Shown piece after piece: positions 9,146-17,965 of a stretch of DNA of 62,322 bases. A model generated the notes under the pieces. It was given only the letters and a program-made list of their open reading frames with translations. It ran no database searches and was not told where the DNA came from. Each line of letters starts with the position of its first letter. Within the stretch, counting starts at the first letter, position 1. The DNA is from an uncultured Bacteroidia bacterium (GTDB lineage: Bacteria; Bacteroidota; Bacteroidia; Bacteroidales; UBA932). The stretch lies in the NCBI GenBank assembly GCA_902779785.1, contig CACZDC010000015.1:1-62322 (forward strand), in the 5' to 3' direction. A program made the position numbers and the translations under genes.

Positions 9146-9160
9146 TGAAACGAAAAAAAT

Positions 9161-11260
9161 ATGTCTAGGAAAAAACACAGGATAGCAAAACCCCGGAAGA
9201 AAAAGTTCATTCCGGAGTATGAGGGCATTGCGGCAATGTCGCGCGAGGGCTTCATCTTCGTAAGGATAGAAGGGCAGGAGGAAGATGTCTATGTCAAGGC
9301 GTCCAAGACGCGCGGCGCCCTTGACGGAGACCGGGTCCGAGTTGCCGTGACTCAGGAACACGTAGGGGCTGCGAAGCGCCGTGCCGGTGAGATTGTCGCC
9401 GTGCTGGAACGCAGTACGAAGCCTTTCGTGGGCATTCTTCACCTTGTCGGGAAACAGGCCTGGGTGCTGATGCAGTCCAAGAATATGCCTTACGACATCT
9501 CTGTCCCCGTCCTCGAAGGAGCCCAGAAAGGGATGAAGGTCGCTGCGGTGGTGGACGGCTGGGAGAGGGGGGAGAGCCTGCCGCACGGACACGTGGTCGA
9601 CATCCTCGGGATGCCCGGCGAGAACGACACGGAGATGCACGCGATCCTCGCCGAATTCGGCCTTCCTTACCGATTCACCAAGGAAGTCGAGCAGGCCGCC
9701 GACAAGATCCCGGCGACCATTACGGACAAGGACCGCGCCGGCAGGATGGACTTCCGCAAGGTCCTGACTTTCACCATAGACCCGTCCGACGCCAAGGACT
9801 TCGACGACGCCCTGTCGTTCCGCCCCCTCGACAACGGCAATTTCGAGGTTGGGGTCCATATCGCCGACGTCACATACTATGTCCGCCCCGGCTCGCCCGT
9901 GGACAAGGAGGCCCAGGCGAGGGGTACTTCGGTCTATCTCGTGGACCGTACTGTGCCTATGCTGCCCGAGGCCCTCTCGAACAAACTTTGTTCGCTCCGG
10001 CCCAATGAGGAGAAGCTCTGTTTCTCGGCGGTCTTTGAAATAACGCCCAAGGCCAAAATCGAATCCCGGAGTTTCGGTCGCAGCACTATCTGCAGCGACT
10101 ATCGCTTTGACTATGAGCTCGCCCAGAGCATTATCGATGCCGGCCCCGAAGCGATGAAGACCGACTTCGGCGAAGGCAGCGAATGCGGGCTCGTCCCATC
10201 TGAAATCAAGCAGGCCATACTGACGCTCAACTCCCTTGCCCTGATACTTCGCAAGAAGCGTTTCGCCGCCGGCGCGGTCAATTTCGACCGTCCCGAGATG
10301 AAGGTCACCGTGGACGAAAAAGGCAAGCCTACCGGCGTGGTGCAGAAGTTTTCCAAGGAGGCCAACTGGCTTATCGAAGAGTTTATGCTGCTGGCCAACC
10401 GCAGCGTCGCAGAGTGGGTCGCGACTGACGGAAAAATGGACGGAAAGGCCCGTAAGGCCCCCAAGACCTTTGTCTATCGTGTCCACGACGAGCCGAATAT
10501 GGAAAAGCTCGGCGGCCTTCGCGACTTCGCGGGGAACTTCGGCTACAAGATGGGCCCGATCGAAGATGGACGAGGAGTAGCCATCGCGCTCAACGGCCTG
10601 CTCAAGGATGCCAAGGACAAACCCGAGCTCGAGGCCATCCAGCTGTTGGCCCTGCGCTCTATGGCAAAGGCCTGTTATTCAACCGACAATATAGGCCACT
10701 ATGGCCTGGCTTTCCGCTTCTACACTCATTTTACTTCGCCTATACGCCGCTACCCGGATATGATGGTTCACCGCCTCCTGTCCCTGTATCTTGACGGAGC
10801 GCCGTCGCAGTCGCTGGATTTCTACTCCGAGCAGTGCAAGCACGCTTCGGAGAGGGAGGTGATTGCCGCCGAGGCCGAAAGGGACAGCGTGAAGTACAAG
10901 GTCATCGAATTTATGGAGGACAAGATCGGTCAGGAATTCGACGGCCACGTCTCTGGAGTGACCCAGTGGGGAATCTATGTCGAGATTGAGCCGACCAAGA
11001 TCGAGGGAATGATTGCCTACAGGACGATAAAGGGCGATTATTACGACTTCGACGAGGACCATTACTGCGCCCGCGGCCGACGCACGAAGAGGGTGATCCG
11101 TCTCGGCGACCCTCTCCGTATCCGAGTCAAGGGATCCAGCCTGGAGCAGCGTCTCCTGGACTACGAACTCGTCGAAGAGAATCTCCCCGAAGCCCCGGCC
11201 GAAAGGGAAGAGCCCTATTTCAAACCAAGGAGATCAAAAGGTAGGCGAAGTGGGCGATGA
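9161..11260 (+). CDS. rnr: Ribonuclease R (3'-5' exoribonuclease)
   Basis: A 699-residue RNase II/R family enzyme that degrades structured RNA processively from the 3' end, yielding 5'-mononucleotides, in the cytoplasm. After a Lys-rich N terminus come cold-shock-type RNA-binding domains (~20-190). The RNB catalytic domain opens at about residue 205 with TIDPSDAKDFDDALSF, whose aspartates bind catalytic magnesium, and ends near SPIRRYPDMMVHRLL (~525-540). A C-terminal S1 domain (GHVSGVTQWGIYVEI, ~593) and a basic tail (RRSKGRRSGR) complete the usual order. The length is near that of family members. It has its own promoter. The last 41 bp overlap, on the opposite strand, the 3' end of the Gate-domain gene. 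Confidence 0.96.
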   Translation: MSRKKHRIAKPRKKKFIPEYEGIAAMSREGFIFVRIEGQEEDVYVKASKTRGALDGDRVRVAVTQEHVGAAKRRAGEIVAVLERSTKPFVGILHLVGKQAWVLMQSKNMPYDISVPVLEGAQKGMKVAAVVDGWERGESLPHGHVVDILGMPGENDTEMHAILAEFGLPYRFTKEVEQAADKIPATITDKDRAGRMDFRKVLTFTIDPSDAKDFDDALSFRPLDNGNFEVGVHIADVTYYVRPGSPVDKEAQARGTSVYLVDRTVPMLPEALSNKLCSLRPNEEKLCFSAVFEITPKAKIESRSFGRSTICSDYRFDYELAQSIIDAGPEAMKTDFGEGSECGLVPSEIKQAILTLNSLALILRKKRFAAGAVNFDRPEMKVTVDEKGKPTGVVQKFSKEANWLIEEFMLLANRSVAEWVATDGKMDGKARKAPKTFVYRVHDEPNMEKLGGLRDFAGNFGYKMGPIEDGRGVAIALNGLLKDAKDKPELEAIQLLALRSMAKACYSTDNIGHYGLAFRFYTHFTSPIRRYPDMMVHRLLSLYLDGAPSQSLDFYSEQCKHASEREVIAAEAERDSVKYKVIEFMEDKIGQEFDGHVSGVTQWGIYVEIEPTKIEGMIAYRTIKGDYYDFDEDHYCARGRRTKRVIRLGDPLRIRVKGSSLEQRLLDYELVEENLPEAPAEREEPYFKPRRSKGRRSGR

Positions 11261-12353
11261 CTCCGGCGGCGAGGCCGGCGATGGTATGGGCACCTATGGC
11301 TTTGGAGATGGCCTTGCGGTAGCCAAGTGAATCCAGCATCGCGGTATGGGTGGAGAGGAAGCCGCTCCAGCACATTCCTATGGCCGTAAACACCGCTATG
11401 GCGTTGCCGTCCAGAATGCCGGCGGCATTGAAGGTGGGCAGCAGGCCGAGGGCGGCTCCTACGGCGCCGAGGGCGGTCATCGGGAAGGCTATCAGTTTCA
11501 TATCGCTGAAGCCGAAGAGCCATTCGAAGAGCCAGTGGATCTTCTCCGCGAGCCAGGGGAGGATGGGCACACCCTGCGAGGAACTGCCGTCATAGACCCC
11601 TCCGGGACCGGCGCCGAAAGTGATCATAATCACGGCGGTGGTTATTATAAGCACGCCGGGGATGATCTGCAGGCCGAGTTCCACGCCGTTCTTTCCGCCG
11701 TCGAGTATGGCGTTCAGAAAGCGCATAAAGATGCTTTTGTCCTTTTCCTCTTCTTCAAGTTCCATAGGCTCTGTATTCAATTCCCCGCTGACCGGGCTGT
11801 CCAGCTGCGGCCAGGCCTTGAGGCAGCTGCGCTGCATTATGCGGGTGGAAATTATGGATCCGCAGATGGCTCCGAAAAGGCCGACCAGGGCTCCTGAAAC
11901 CTGGCCGTAGCCGAACATTGTGATCATCACGACGAAGCCCATTCCGAAGGCAGTCCCGAAGTTGGTGAGCGAAATCAGCTGGTACTTTTTGAAATAGGAA
12001 GCGAAGGTCTTGTCCTTGGACAGGGCGATTATGGCCGGATTGTCGGAAAGGAAGGTCATTACGCCGCCGAGGGCCGCTACCCCGGGAAGATTGTACAGAG
12101 GCTTCATCAGAGGTCTCAGGACCTTTTCCAGAAGGGTGACGACACCGAACTCCGACATCAGTTTGGACAGGGCTCCGGTCAGCACGGTGATGCCCATCAG
12201 GTAGAAGACCGTGTTGAGGAGCAGGTCGTGGGCGGTATTCATCACCGTCTTCAGCATATTCCCTCCTCCCATACGGGTCCCGAGCAGGCCGAAAACCGTG
12301 AAAAGCAGGACGAGGAAAACTATGGCCTCGATTGTATAGCGCTTGATTTTCAT
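11220..12353 (-). CDS. Nucleoside-recognition (Gate) domain membrane protein, SpmA/SpmB-like
   Basis: 377 residues with about eight to ten hydrophobic segments and two Gate-type repeats: TVFYLMGITVLTGALSKL...GVMTFLSDNPA in the first half and LGLQIIPGVLIITTAVIMI...FLSTHTAMLDSLGY in the second. A charged cytoplasmic linker (MELEEEEKDKS) separates them. Spore-maturation SpmA/SpmB and nucleoside transporters share this fold; in non-spore-forming Bacteroidota the fused form is common and its role is unproven. It is the last gene of a reverse operon behind recO, overlapping it by four bases. The 3' end overlaps rnr head to head by 41 bp with no separate terminator visible. Confidence 0.82.
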   Translation of the reverse strand: MKIKRYTIEAIVFLVLLFTVFGLLGTRMGGGNMLKTVMNTAHDLLLNTVFYLMGITVLTGALSKLMSEFGVVTLLEKVLRPLMKPLYNLPGVAALGGVMTFLSDNPAIIALSKDKTFASYFKKYQLISLTNFGTAFGMGFVVMITMFGYGQVSGALVGLFGAICGSIISTRIMQRSCLKAWPQLDSPVSGELNTEPMELEEEEKDKSIFMRFLNAILDGGKNGVELGLQIIPGVLIITTAVIMITFGAGPGGVYDGSSSQGVPILPWLAEKIHWLFEWLFGFSDMKLIAFPMTALGAVGAALGLLPTFNAAGILDGNAIAVFTAIGMCWSGFLSTHTAMLDSLGYRKAISKAIGAHTIAGLAAGVIAHFAYLLISLV

Positions 12354-13024
12354 ATATTTGAGCTGTTTGGCTCCTCTCGGAAGAGTTCCCGCAGCACGGC
12401 GAGAGAACGGACGTTGAGAGAGGAATCCAGATGGTATTCGAGATATCGTATTATTTCTTCACAGAGTGCGTTGCGCTCCTCTCCGCGGAGAGGCAGGAGC
12501 AGACTTTGCTGCAGAGAACTTTCCAGAAGGGCCTGCATAGCCTTGAGATTGCTCCCGGCGAAAGGCGCTATGCTTTCGAAGCCGGGCCTGAAGCCCAGGG
12601 CTCCGGCGAATTCCAGCAGGAAGCGCAGAGGATAGTTGGGGAAATGCCCCTGCAGGGCATCCAGGGTAAGAATGCTGCTTTCCGCCCATTCGAAAAGACC
12701 GTCTTCGTTCATCCCGTCGCGGACGGCCCTCATCAGGACTTCCGCCATAAAAAGGGTCATACTGTTTTTCTTCAGATCGCCCCTGATGCCGTAGAGCGGG
12801 GCGCGGGAGGCAAGTTTATGGGCGGACCAGAGCTCTGACTTGGGATTGGACACGATTTCCGCTTCGACAAGGCTGAGCGGCATCAGCAACCCGAGCGGGG
12901 TCTTTTTGCCGACTCTCACGAGGAAGCCCCTCCTTCCGTACTCGCGGGACAGGGTATGGACCACGATGCCGTTCTCGGAGAACTTCGTCGTGCCAAGTAC
13001 TATGAGCTGAAGGCTTTCTTTCAC
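12350..13024 (-). CDS. recO: DNA repair protein RecO
   Basis: A 224-residue protein. RecO works with RecR to load RecA on SSB-coated single-stranded DNA in the RecFOR pathway. The N-terminal OB-fold is seen as LIVLGTTKFSENGIVVHTLS followed by GRRGFLVRVGKKT, and the helical C-terminal part contains the motif FEWAESSILTLDAL. The zinc-binding cysteines of some RecO proteins are absent, as in many Bacteroidota. It overlaps rdgB upstream and the Gate-domain gene downstream by four bases each, so the three genes form one tightly coupled operon. Confidence 0.88.
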   Translation of the reverse strand: MKESLQLIVLGTTKFSENGIVVHTLSREYGRRGFLVRVGKKTPLGLLMPLSLVEAEIVSNPKSELWSAHKLASRAPLYGIRGDLKKNSMTLFMAEVLMRAVRDGMNEDGLFEWAESSILTLDALQGHFPNYPLRFLLEFAGALGFRPGFESIAPFAGSNLKAMQALLESSLQQSLLLPLRGEERNALCEEIIRYLEYHLDSSLNVRSLAVLRELFREEPNSSNI

Positions 13025-13596
13025 CGCTTCGAGAGGAACTCCGCCATAGCCCTTAGGGCCTTTCCGCGGTGTGAAATGGCATTTTTCTCTTCTTCGGAAA
13101 GCTCTGCGGCGGTGCAGGGACGGCCTTGGGGGATAAAGACCGGGTCATAGCCGAAGCCTCCCTTGCCGGAGCGCTCCGTGGCTATGGATCCTTCCATTAT
13201 TCCTTCGAAGAAATGGTATTCTCCGCCGAGGATGAGGGTGACAGAGGTGCGGAAACGGGCTCTCCTGTCACCGGCTCCCTGCATCTCCCTGAGCAGTTTG
13301 TCTATGTTGGCATCGGGCTTCCTGTCCTCTCCGGCATAACGGGCGGTATGGACCCCGGGAGCACCGCCGAGGTAGTCCACTTCCAGGCCGGTGTCGTCTG
13401 CAAAGCAGTCCAGACCGGTCTTTTCATAGATATATCGGGCTTTCTGGAGGGAATTCTCCCTAAGTGTACTGCCGTCTTCGGGGATGTCTTCCGTGATTCC
13501 GACCTCGGACGGGGTCAGAAGTTCATAGCCTTCTCCGAGTATCTCGGAGGCCTCGCGGATTTTTCCGCGGTTGTTGCTTGCAAATACCAGTTTCAT
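13021..13596 (-). CDS. rdgB: Non-canonical purine NTP pyrophosphatase (RdgB/HAM1 family)
   Basis: 191 residues. The enzyme hydrolyses dITP, XTP and related deaminated purine nucleotides to monophosphates and keeps them out of DNA and RNA. Family motifs are all present: FASNNRGKIREASEIL at the N terminus (substrate-binding Asn/Lys), ENSLQKARY, DDTGLEVDYLGGAPG, FGYDPVFIPQG and SHRGKALRAM near the end. The start at 13596 is fixed by the family N terminus (MKLVFASNN); the open frame extends upstream across the promoter but is not coding. It is the first gene of the rdgB-recO-Gate operon. A TATCTTTG box lies eight bases upstream. Confidence 0.95.
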   Translation of the reverse strand: MKLVFASNNRGKIREASEILGEGYELLTPSEVGITEDIPEDGSTLRENSLQKARYIYEKTGLDCFADDTGLEVDYLGGAPGVHTARYAGEDRKPDANIDKLLREMQGAGDRRARFRTSVTLILGGEYHFFEGIMEGSIATERSGKGGFGYDPVFIPQGRPCTAAELSEEEKNAISHRGKALRAMAEFLSKR

Positions 13597-13604
13597 TACG
13601 GAGG

Positions 13605-13652
13605 CAAAGATAGCGCAAAAGCCCGGACTATGAAAAAGAATTTGTAAATTTG
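13605..13652. promoter_or_regulatory. Divergent promoters for rdgB operon and PHP-eptA-ctp operon
   Basis: CAAAGATA (13605-13612) is a minus-strand TATCTTTG eight bases before rdgB. TAAATTTG (13645-13652) is the plus-strand -7 box 20 bases before the PHP gene. Confidence 0.65.
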
Positions 13653-13672
13653 CACGATTTAAACCTGGATTG

Positions 13673-14875
13673 ATGAAAAAAGTCCTGAGTATATTTGCGC
13701 GTATAATCGCCGCAATGCTGTTGATCCTGATTCTCGTCGTCGGGGTTACGAGTGTCAGTCCCATCTACGATTTCCGCCCTCCAAAGGCTTTCAGCGGCCC
13801 GGACATCTTCAATCCCTACCGCGACCTCGACAGTACGAAAAGCTGGAAACGCGCCCTTTTCCACACCCATACCCGTGTAAAGGGGCCTTTCCCGCCCAAC
13901 GAGTGCCCGATGTGGCCGCAGGAGACCTATGACTCCCTGAAGAATTACGGCTACGACATCGTGACCTTCTCAAACCATAATGAGATAACCGTCCATCCTT
14001 TTGACACTGCCCTCCAGGTCAATGTCTATGAACACGGCTACAGTCCCTTCAAGTTCCATAAACTGGTCTTCGGCGCGGACAGGGTGAAGCATTTCGACCC
14101 GCTGCTGCCGCTTCTCGGCTCGCAGAAACAGTTCGAGCTGGATTATCTCGGCAAGGGTTCAGATTTCATCCAGATGAACCATCCTTACAGGACCATAGGG
14201 ACTTGCCGCGAGCATATGGAGGACCTTTCCGGCTACGAGATTATGGAACTGGACACCGGTATCAGCACGGAGAACGAGTACTGGGACTGGGCCCTGAGTG
14301 CAGGACACTACAGCTTCGGCCTGGCCAACGACGACCTGCATCATCCCGAAAGGACCTGGTGCATAGCAGTCCGCTGCAACTTCCTCAACACGGCTTCCGG
14401 GCGCTATGAGGATATTAAGCAGACGCTTCTCAGCGGCGATTACTACGCTATGAGAGTGCCGGATTACGGGGCCGGGGACTGGAAGGAAAAGCACCGGGGT
14501 AACAGTAATCTCCCGTATGTGAAGGACATAGGCCTGGACGGGGAGACCATCTATATGTCTCTTTCCGAAGCGGCCGACAGCATCCGCGTCACCGGCCAGG
14601 ACCACCGGACTCTTTCCGTGAGCCGGGACTGTGATTCCATCCGTTACACTATGGCCCCGGATGACCCCTATGCGCGCCTGACGGCGTATTTCCCCCAGGG
14701 GGAGGTAATCTATTCCAATCCTTTCGCACGTTACGATTCCTCCTTGACGGACAGCCCTATGGACAATGCTCCGCAGAAGATAAATGTTTTGCTCACAGTT
14801 CTTTACAACCTGCTGGTGCTGCTCATTTGCGGCGGAGCGCTGTGGGCTTTGGTTAAACTGTTCAAAAGAAGATGA
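13673..14875 (+). CDS. Membrane-anchored PHP-domain phosphoesterase
   Basis: About 400 residues. An N-terminal hydrophobic helix (LLILILVVGVTSV) and a C-terminal helix (LLVLLICGGALWALV) bracket a soluble domain. This domain carries polymerase-and-histidinol-phosphatase (PHP) metal-site motifs: LFHTHT at ~67, VTFSNHNE at ~100, a QMNHPYR segment at ~166 and NDDLHHPE at ~225. PHP domains use two or three metal ions to hydrolyse phosphate esters; the substrate here is unknown. Because the next genes act on the envelope, a lipid- or cell-envelope-related role is plausible, but this is inference. ATG 13673 is preferred over the preceding ATG. It overlaps the following phosphoethanolamine transferase gene by four bases. 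Confidence 0.8.
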   Translation: MKKVLSIFARIIAAMLLILILVVGVTSVSPIYDFRPPKAFSGPDIFNPYRDLDSTKSWKRALFHTHTRVKGPFPPNECPMWPQETYDSLKNYGYDIVTFSNHNEITVHPFDTALQVNVYEHGYSPFKFHKLVFGADRVKHFDPLLPLLGSQKQFELDYLGKGSDFIQMNHPYRTIGTCREHMEDLSGYEIMELDTGISTENEYWDWALSAGHYSFGLANDDLHHPERTWCIAVRCNFLNTASGRYEDIKQTLLSGDYYAMRVPDYGAGDWKEKHRGNSNLPYVKDIGLDGETIYMSLSEAADSIRVTGQDHRTLSVSRDCDSIRYTMAPDDPYARLTAYFPQGEVIYSNPFARYDSSLTDSPMDNAPQKINVLLTVLYNLLVLLICGGALWALVKLFKRR

Positions 14876-16340
14876 TCAAAGGAAAAGCAAAGCTGTCGCT
14901 ATACTGTCTGGCACTCTCCGCGCTTACCGTCGCGGCTTTCCATATTCCGTTTTTCAAACACCTGCTGGGCTGCCTTGAGGGTGGATTCAACGCTGTCGTT
15001 CTGACTGTCAGCGCCGCAGTTCTTCTGCTCGCCCTGGATTTCCTGCTCTTTTATCTTCTTGTCGGCGGACTGCGTTTCGTGGGCAAGATTCTCTCGTCCT
15101 TCCTCTTTTTCGGCAATGCCACGATGCTCTATTTCGTGAACACCTACGAGGTGCTGGTGACCGACGAGATGATGGGCAATGTGTTCAATACCCAGTACAG
15201 CGAGGCCTCGGGCTTCTTTTCCCTTGCCTATGTGCTTTACCTGCTGGGCTTTTTCGTGCTTCCGTCGGTCTATATTTTCGCGAGGAAGATAGAGTTTCCT
15301 TCCTTCCGGCGCGGCCTTGCCCATATCGGAATCAGCCTTGCCCTGGTTGCCGGAGTGGTTTTCGGCAATATGCCCAACTGGCCCTGGATAGACCGCAATG
15401 CCCCGGAACTGGGAAGTCTGCTCTGTCCGTGGTCCTGGATAGTCAATGCCTTCCGCTTCAAGGCTGCCGAGAAGGCGAAGAACCGGACGGAGATTCCTCT
15501 TCCAGACGCGACCATACTCAACGAGAACCGCGAAGTCTGCGTGCTGATGATAGGCGAGTCGGCCCGCAGGGATCATTTCTCCCTTTTCGGCTACCCCCGC
15601 GAGACCAATCCCTATACGCCCTCGGACGGTGTGAAGGTCATCCCGGCCCTCTCGTCCGCGACCTATACGACCGCCGGAGTCAAGGCCATACTGGAGCCCT
15701 TCGACAGCGGCGAGCTTTATGAGATTCTCCCGAACTATCTTGACAGAACCGGGGTGGACGTAACCTGGCGGACCAGCAACTGGGGAGAGCCTCCTGTCCA
15801 TATAGACAAGTATTTCAAGCCCCATCAGCTGAAAGAGATGTATCCCGAGGCCGACGAGCGCTATGACGGCCTGCTTATCGAGGGCCTCAGGGACGCCGTC
15901 CTTGCCTGCGACAAGGCCAAGCAGCTGATAATCCTGCATACGAGCACCTCCCACGGCCCGAATTACAATACTAAGTATCCCGCTGAATTCGAGGTGTTTA
16001 CGCCTGTCTCGCCTATGACAATTCCATAGTCTATACCGACTATCTGGTCCACAGCGTGATTTCCGTGCTCCGGGAACTTCCGGAAATCCATTCGTCAGTG
16101 ATTTTCATCTCCGACCACGGCGAATCCCTCGGAGAGAATAATCTCTATATGCACGGCGTGCCTATGGCTATGGCCCCGAAAGAACAGGTGGAGATACCGC
16201 TTGTCGTGTGGGACTCCAAACCCGGTTTCGAGCTAAAACCTATCGAAATGGCCGGGCAGCATAATATTTTCCATACCGTCCTTCGTCTCCTCTCCGTCGG
16301 AAGTCCGGTGCTTGATGAGGAAAAAGTGTTAATGAAATGA
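14872..16340 (+). pseudogene. Lipid A phosphoethanolamine transferase (EptA-like), disrupted by frameshift
   Basis: The first open segment (14872-16029, 385 residues) has an EptA-like N-terminal membrane domain of about five helices and then the start of the sulfatase-fold catalytic domain: VCVLMIGESARRDHFSLFGY and SATYTTAGVKAI, the latter holding the likely nucleophile Thr. After FEVFTPVS the frame runs into a stop at 16027-16029. The next frame picks up directly with AYDNSIVYTDY from about 16006 and continues to 16340 with the metal-binding FISDHGESLGEN and the final metal His region (YMHGVP). Relatives have about a dozen residues between these two points, so a short out-of-frame deletion is likely. 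An enzyme ending at 16029 would lack the DHGE ligands and be inactive. Family role: adding phosphoethanolamine to lipid A, which affects cationic peptide resistance. Confidence 0.85.
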
Positions 16341-17965
16341 AGAAATCACTGATTATATGCGCGCTGGCCTCGCTCCTGGCCGGTCCGCTCCACGCGCAGA
16401 GCAGCAGTTTCACCCTCGGCAAGTGGGTGGAAGTGAACAATGCCATCCTCAAGGAGCTCAGCCGCTCGTATGTGGATTCGCTTGAACTGGGGCGGATTGA
16501 GCGTGCCGGGGTGGACGCTATGCTTTCCGCCCTGGACCCTTATACGGTGTATGTCCCGGAGGAGGAGCAGGAGACCTTCCAGATGATGCTTTCCAATACC
16601 TATGGGGGTATCGGAGCAGTCATCCATAAGCCGGATGTCGACGGGAATGTCATAATCAACGAGCCCTACGCGGATTCTCCTTCCGCCAAGGCCGGACTTC
16701 GCTGCGGCGATGAAATCCTGTCCATAGACGGGCTCTCCACCCACGGGCTCAAGACCCAGGAGGCTACCGAAAAGATGCGGGGCAAGCCGGGAACCACTGT
16801 CAAGTTCCAGGTCAAAAAGCTTCGCGGCGGACCTTCCTGGAAGGCAGGTGACGTCATCGAGGTCCCCGTGGTCCGCGAAAGGATAGTTCTGCCTTCCGTC
16901 GAATTCGTGGGGATGGTTGAGGATACTACGGGCTATATCCTCGCGTCGAAATTTACGGACGGGGTCGCCCAGAGCGTCAAGGATGCGCTTGTCGCCTTGA
17001 AGAAGAGCGGGGCAAAGCGTATCTGTCTGGACCTTAGGGGCAACGGGGGAGGACTCCTCAGCGAGGCAGTGGAAATGGTCTCGCTCTTTGTTCCCAGAGG
17101 CAGCGTCGTCGTGACGGCAAAAGGCCGTGCGGCGGGGTCGAATGCCGTCTACAAGACCTCCCAGGCCCCTGTGGACACTGAGATCCCGCTGGTGGTTCTG
17201 GTCGATTCCGGCTCGGCTTCGGCGTCTGAGATAGTCTCCGGGGCCCTCCAGGACTATGACCGTGCCACCATAATCGGCACCAGGACCTTCGGAAAGGGCC
17301 TGGTCCAGAGCATACGCCCGCTTCCTTATGACGGACAGCTGAAGGTGACGACCGCCAAGTACTACACTCCTTCCGGCCGCTGTGTCCAGGCCATAGACTA
17401 TTCCCACCGCAACGAGGACGGCTCCGTGGGCCATATCCCCGACAGCCTTACCCACGAGTTTACGACGGCCCACGGCCGGAAGGTGCGTGACGGCGGCGGC
17501 ATCACGCCTGATTTCGAGGTCAAGGGCCGCAAGTATTCCAGGCTCACTTATTCCGTGGTTCTCAGTGGTATAGTCGAGCAGTACGCTATGAAGTATGTGC
17601 GTGAGCACGAGACGATTCCGCCGGTGGAACAGTTCCATTTCAAGGATTATGAAGACTTCATCGCCTTCGCTTCGGACAAGACTTTCGACTATCGCAGCGC
17701 CGCCCACGCCGAGTTCGACGAGATGCGGAAGATCCTCGAGGAGGACGGTCTGGCGGATGCGCTGAAATCTCAGCTTGACGCCTTGCAGAAGTCACTCGAG
17801 ATGGACAAAGAGAGCTTCCTGCGGCTGAAGAAAAACGAGATACTTCCCTTCATTGAAGAGGAGATCGCTGTCCGCTACTATTTCCAGCAGGCCGGAATCC
17901 GTGTGCGCCTTCGCTATGACGACGCCCTCCGTGAGGCCCTTGCAAAACCTTCGATCAAGATATGA
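16337..17965 (+). CDS. C-terminal processing peptidase (S41 family, PDZ-containing)
   Basis: 542 residues with a signal peptide (ICALASLLAGPLHAQ), so it is periplasmic or membrane-associated. A PDZ domain (IGAVIHKPDVDGNVI to GDEILSIDG, about residues 95-180) is followed by the S41 catalytic core. In that core, VDSGSASASEIVSGAL provides the nucleophilic Ser (~290-300) and TFGKGLVQS about 25 residues later supplies the Lys of the Ser/Lys dyad. The long C-terminal extension with charged helices is usual for Bacteroidota CTPs. The family trims C termini of periplasmic proteins and murein hydrolases. It overlaps the gene before and the gene after by four bases (ATGA junctions), so it is translated within the PHP-eptA-ctp-prenyl synthase operon. 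Confidence 0.93.
   Translation: MKKSLIICALASLLAGPLHAQSSSFTLGKWVEVNNAILKELSRSYVDSLELGRIERAGVDAMLSALDPYTVYVPEEEQETFQMMLSNTYGGIGAVIHKPDVDGNVIINEPYADSPSAKAGLRCGDEILSIDGLSTHGLKTQEATEKMRGKPGTTVKFQVKKLRGGPSWKAGDVIEVPVVRERIVLPSVEFVGMVEDTTGYILASKFTDGVAQSVKDALVALKKSGAKRICLDLRGNGGGLLSEAVEMVSLFVPRGSVVVTAKGRAAGSNAVYKTSQAPVDTEIPLVVLVDSGSASASEIVSGALQDYDRATIIGTRTFGKGLVQSIRPLPYDGQLKVTTAKYYTPSGRCVQAIDYSHRNEDGSVGHIPDSLTHEFTTAHGRKVRDGGGITPDFEVKGRKYSRLTYSVVLSGIVEQYAMKYVREHETIPPVEQFHFKDYEDFIAFASDKTFDYRSAAHAEFDEMRKILEEDGLADALKSQLDALQKSLEMDKESFLRLKKNEILPFIEEEIAVRYYFQQAGIRVRLRYDDALREALAKPSIKI

Larger units (their letters stand above)
8767..9160. other. Gene-free stretch of 394 bp between exported protein and rnr
   Basis: No convincing coding region in either strand. 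The left part is GC-rich and featureless. The middle holds a 108-bp imperfect palindrome (8900-9007, listed separately). The right end carries the rnr promoter (9114-9145) and a short 15-base leader. Confidence 0.7.
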
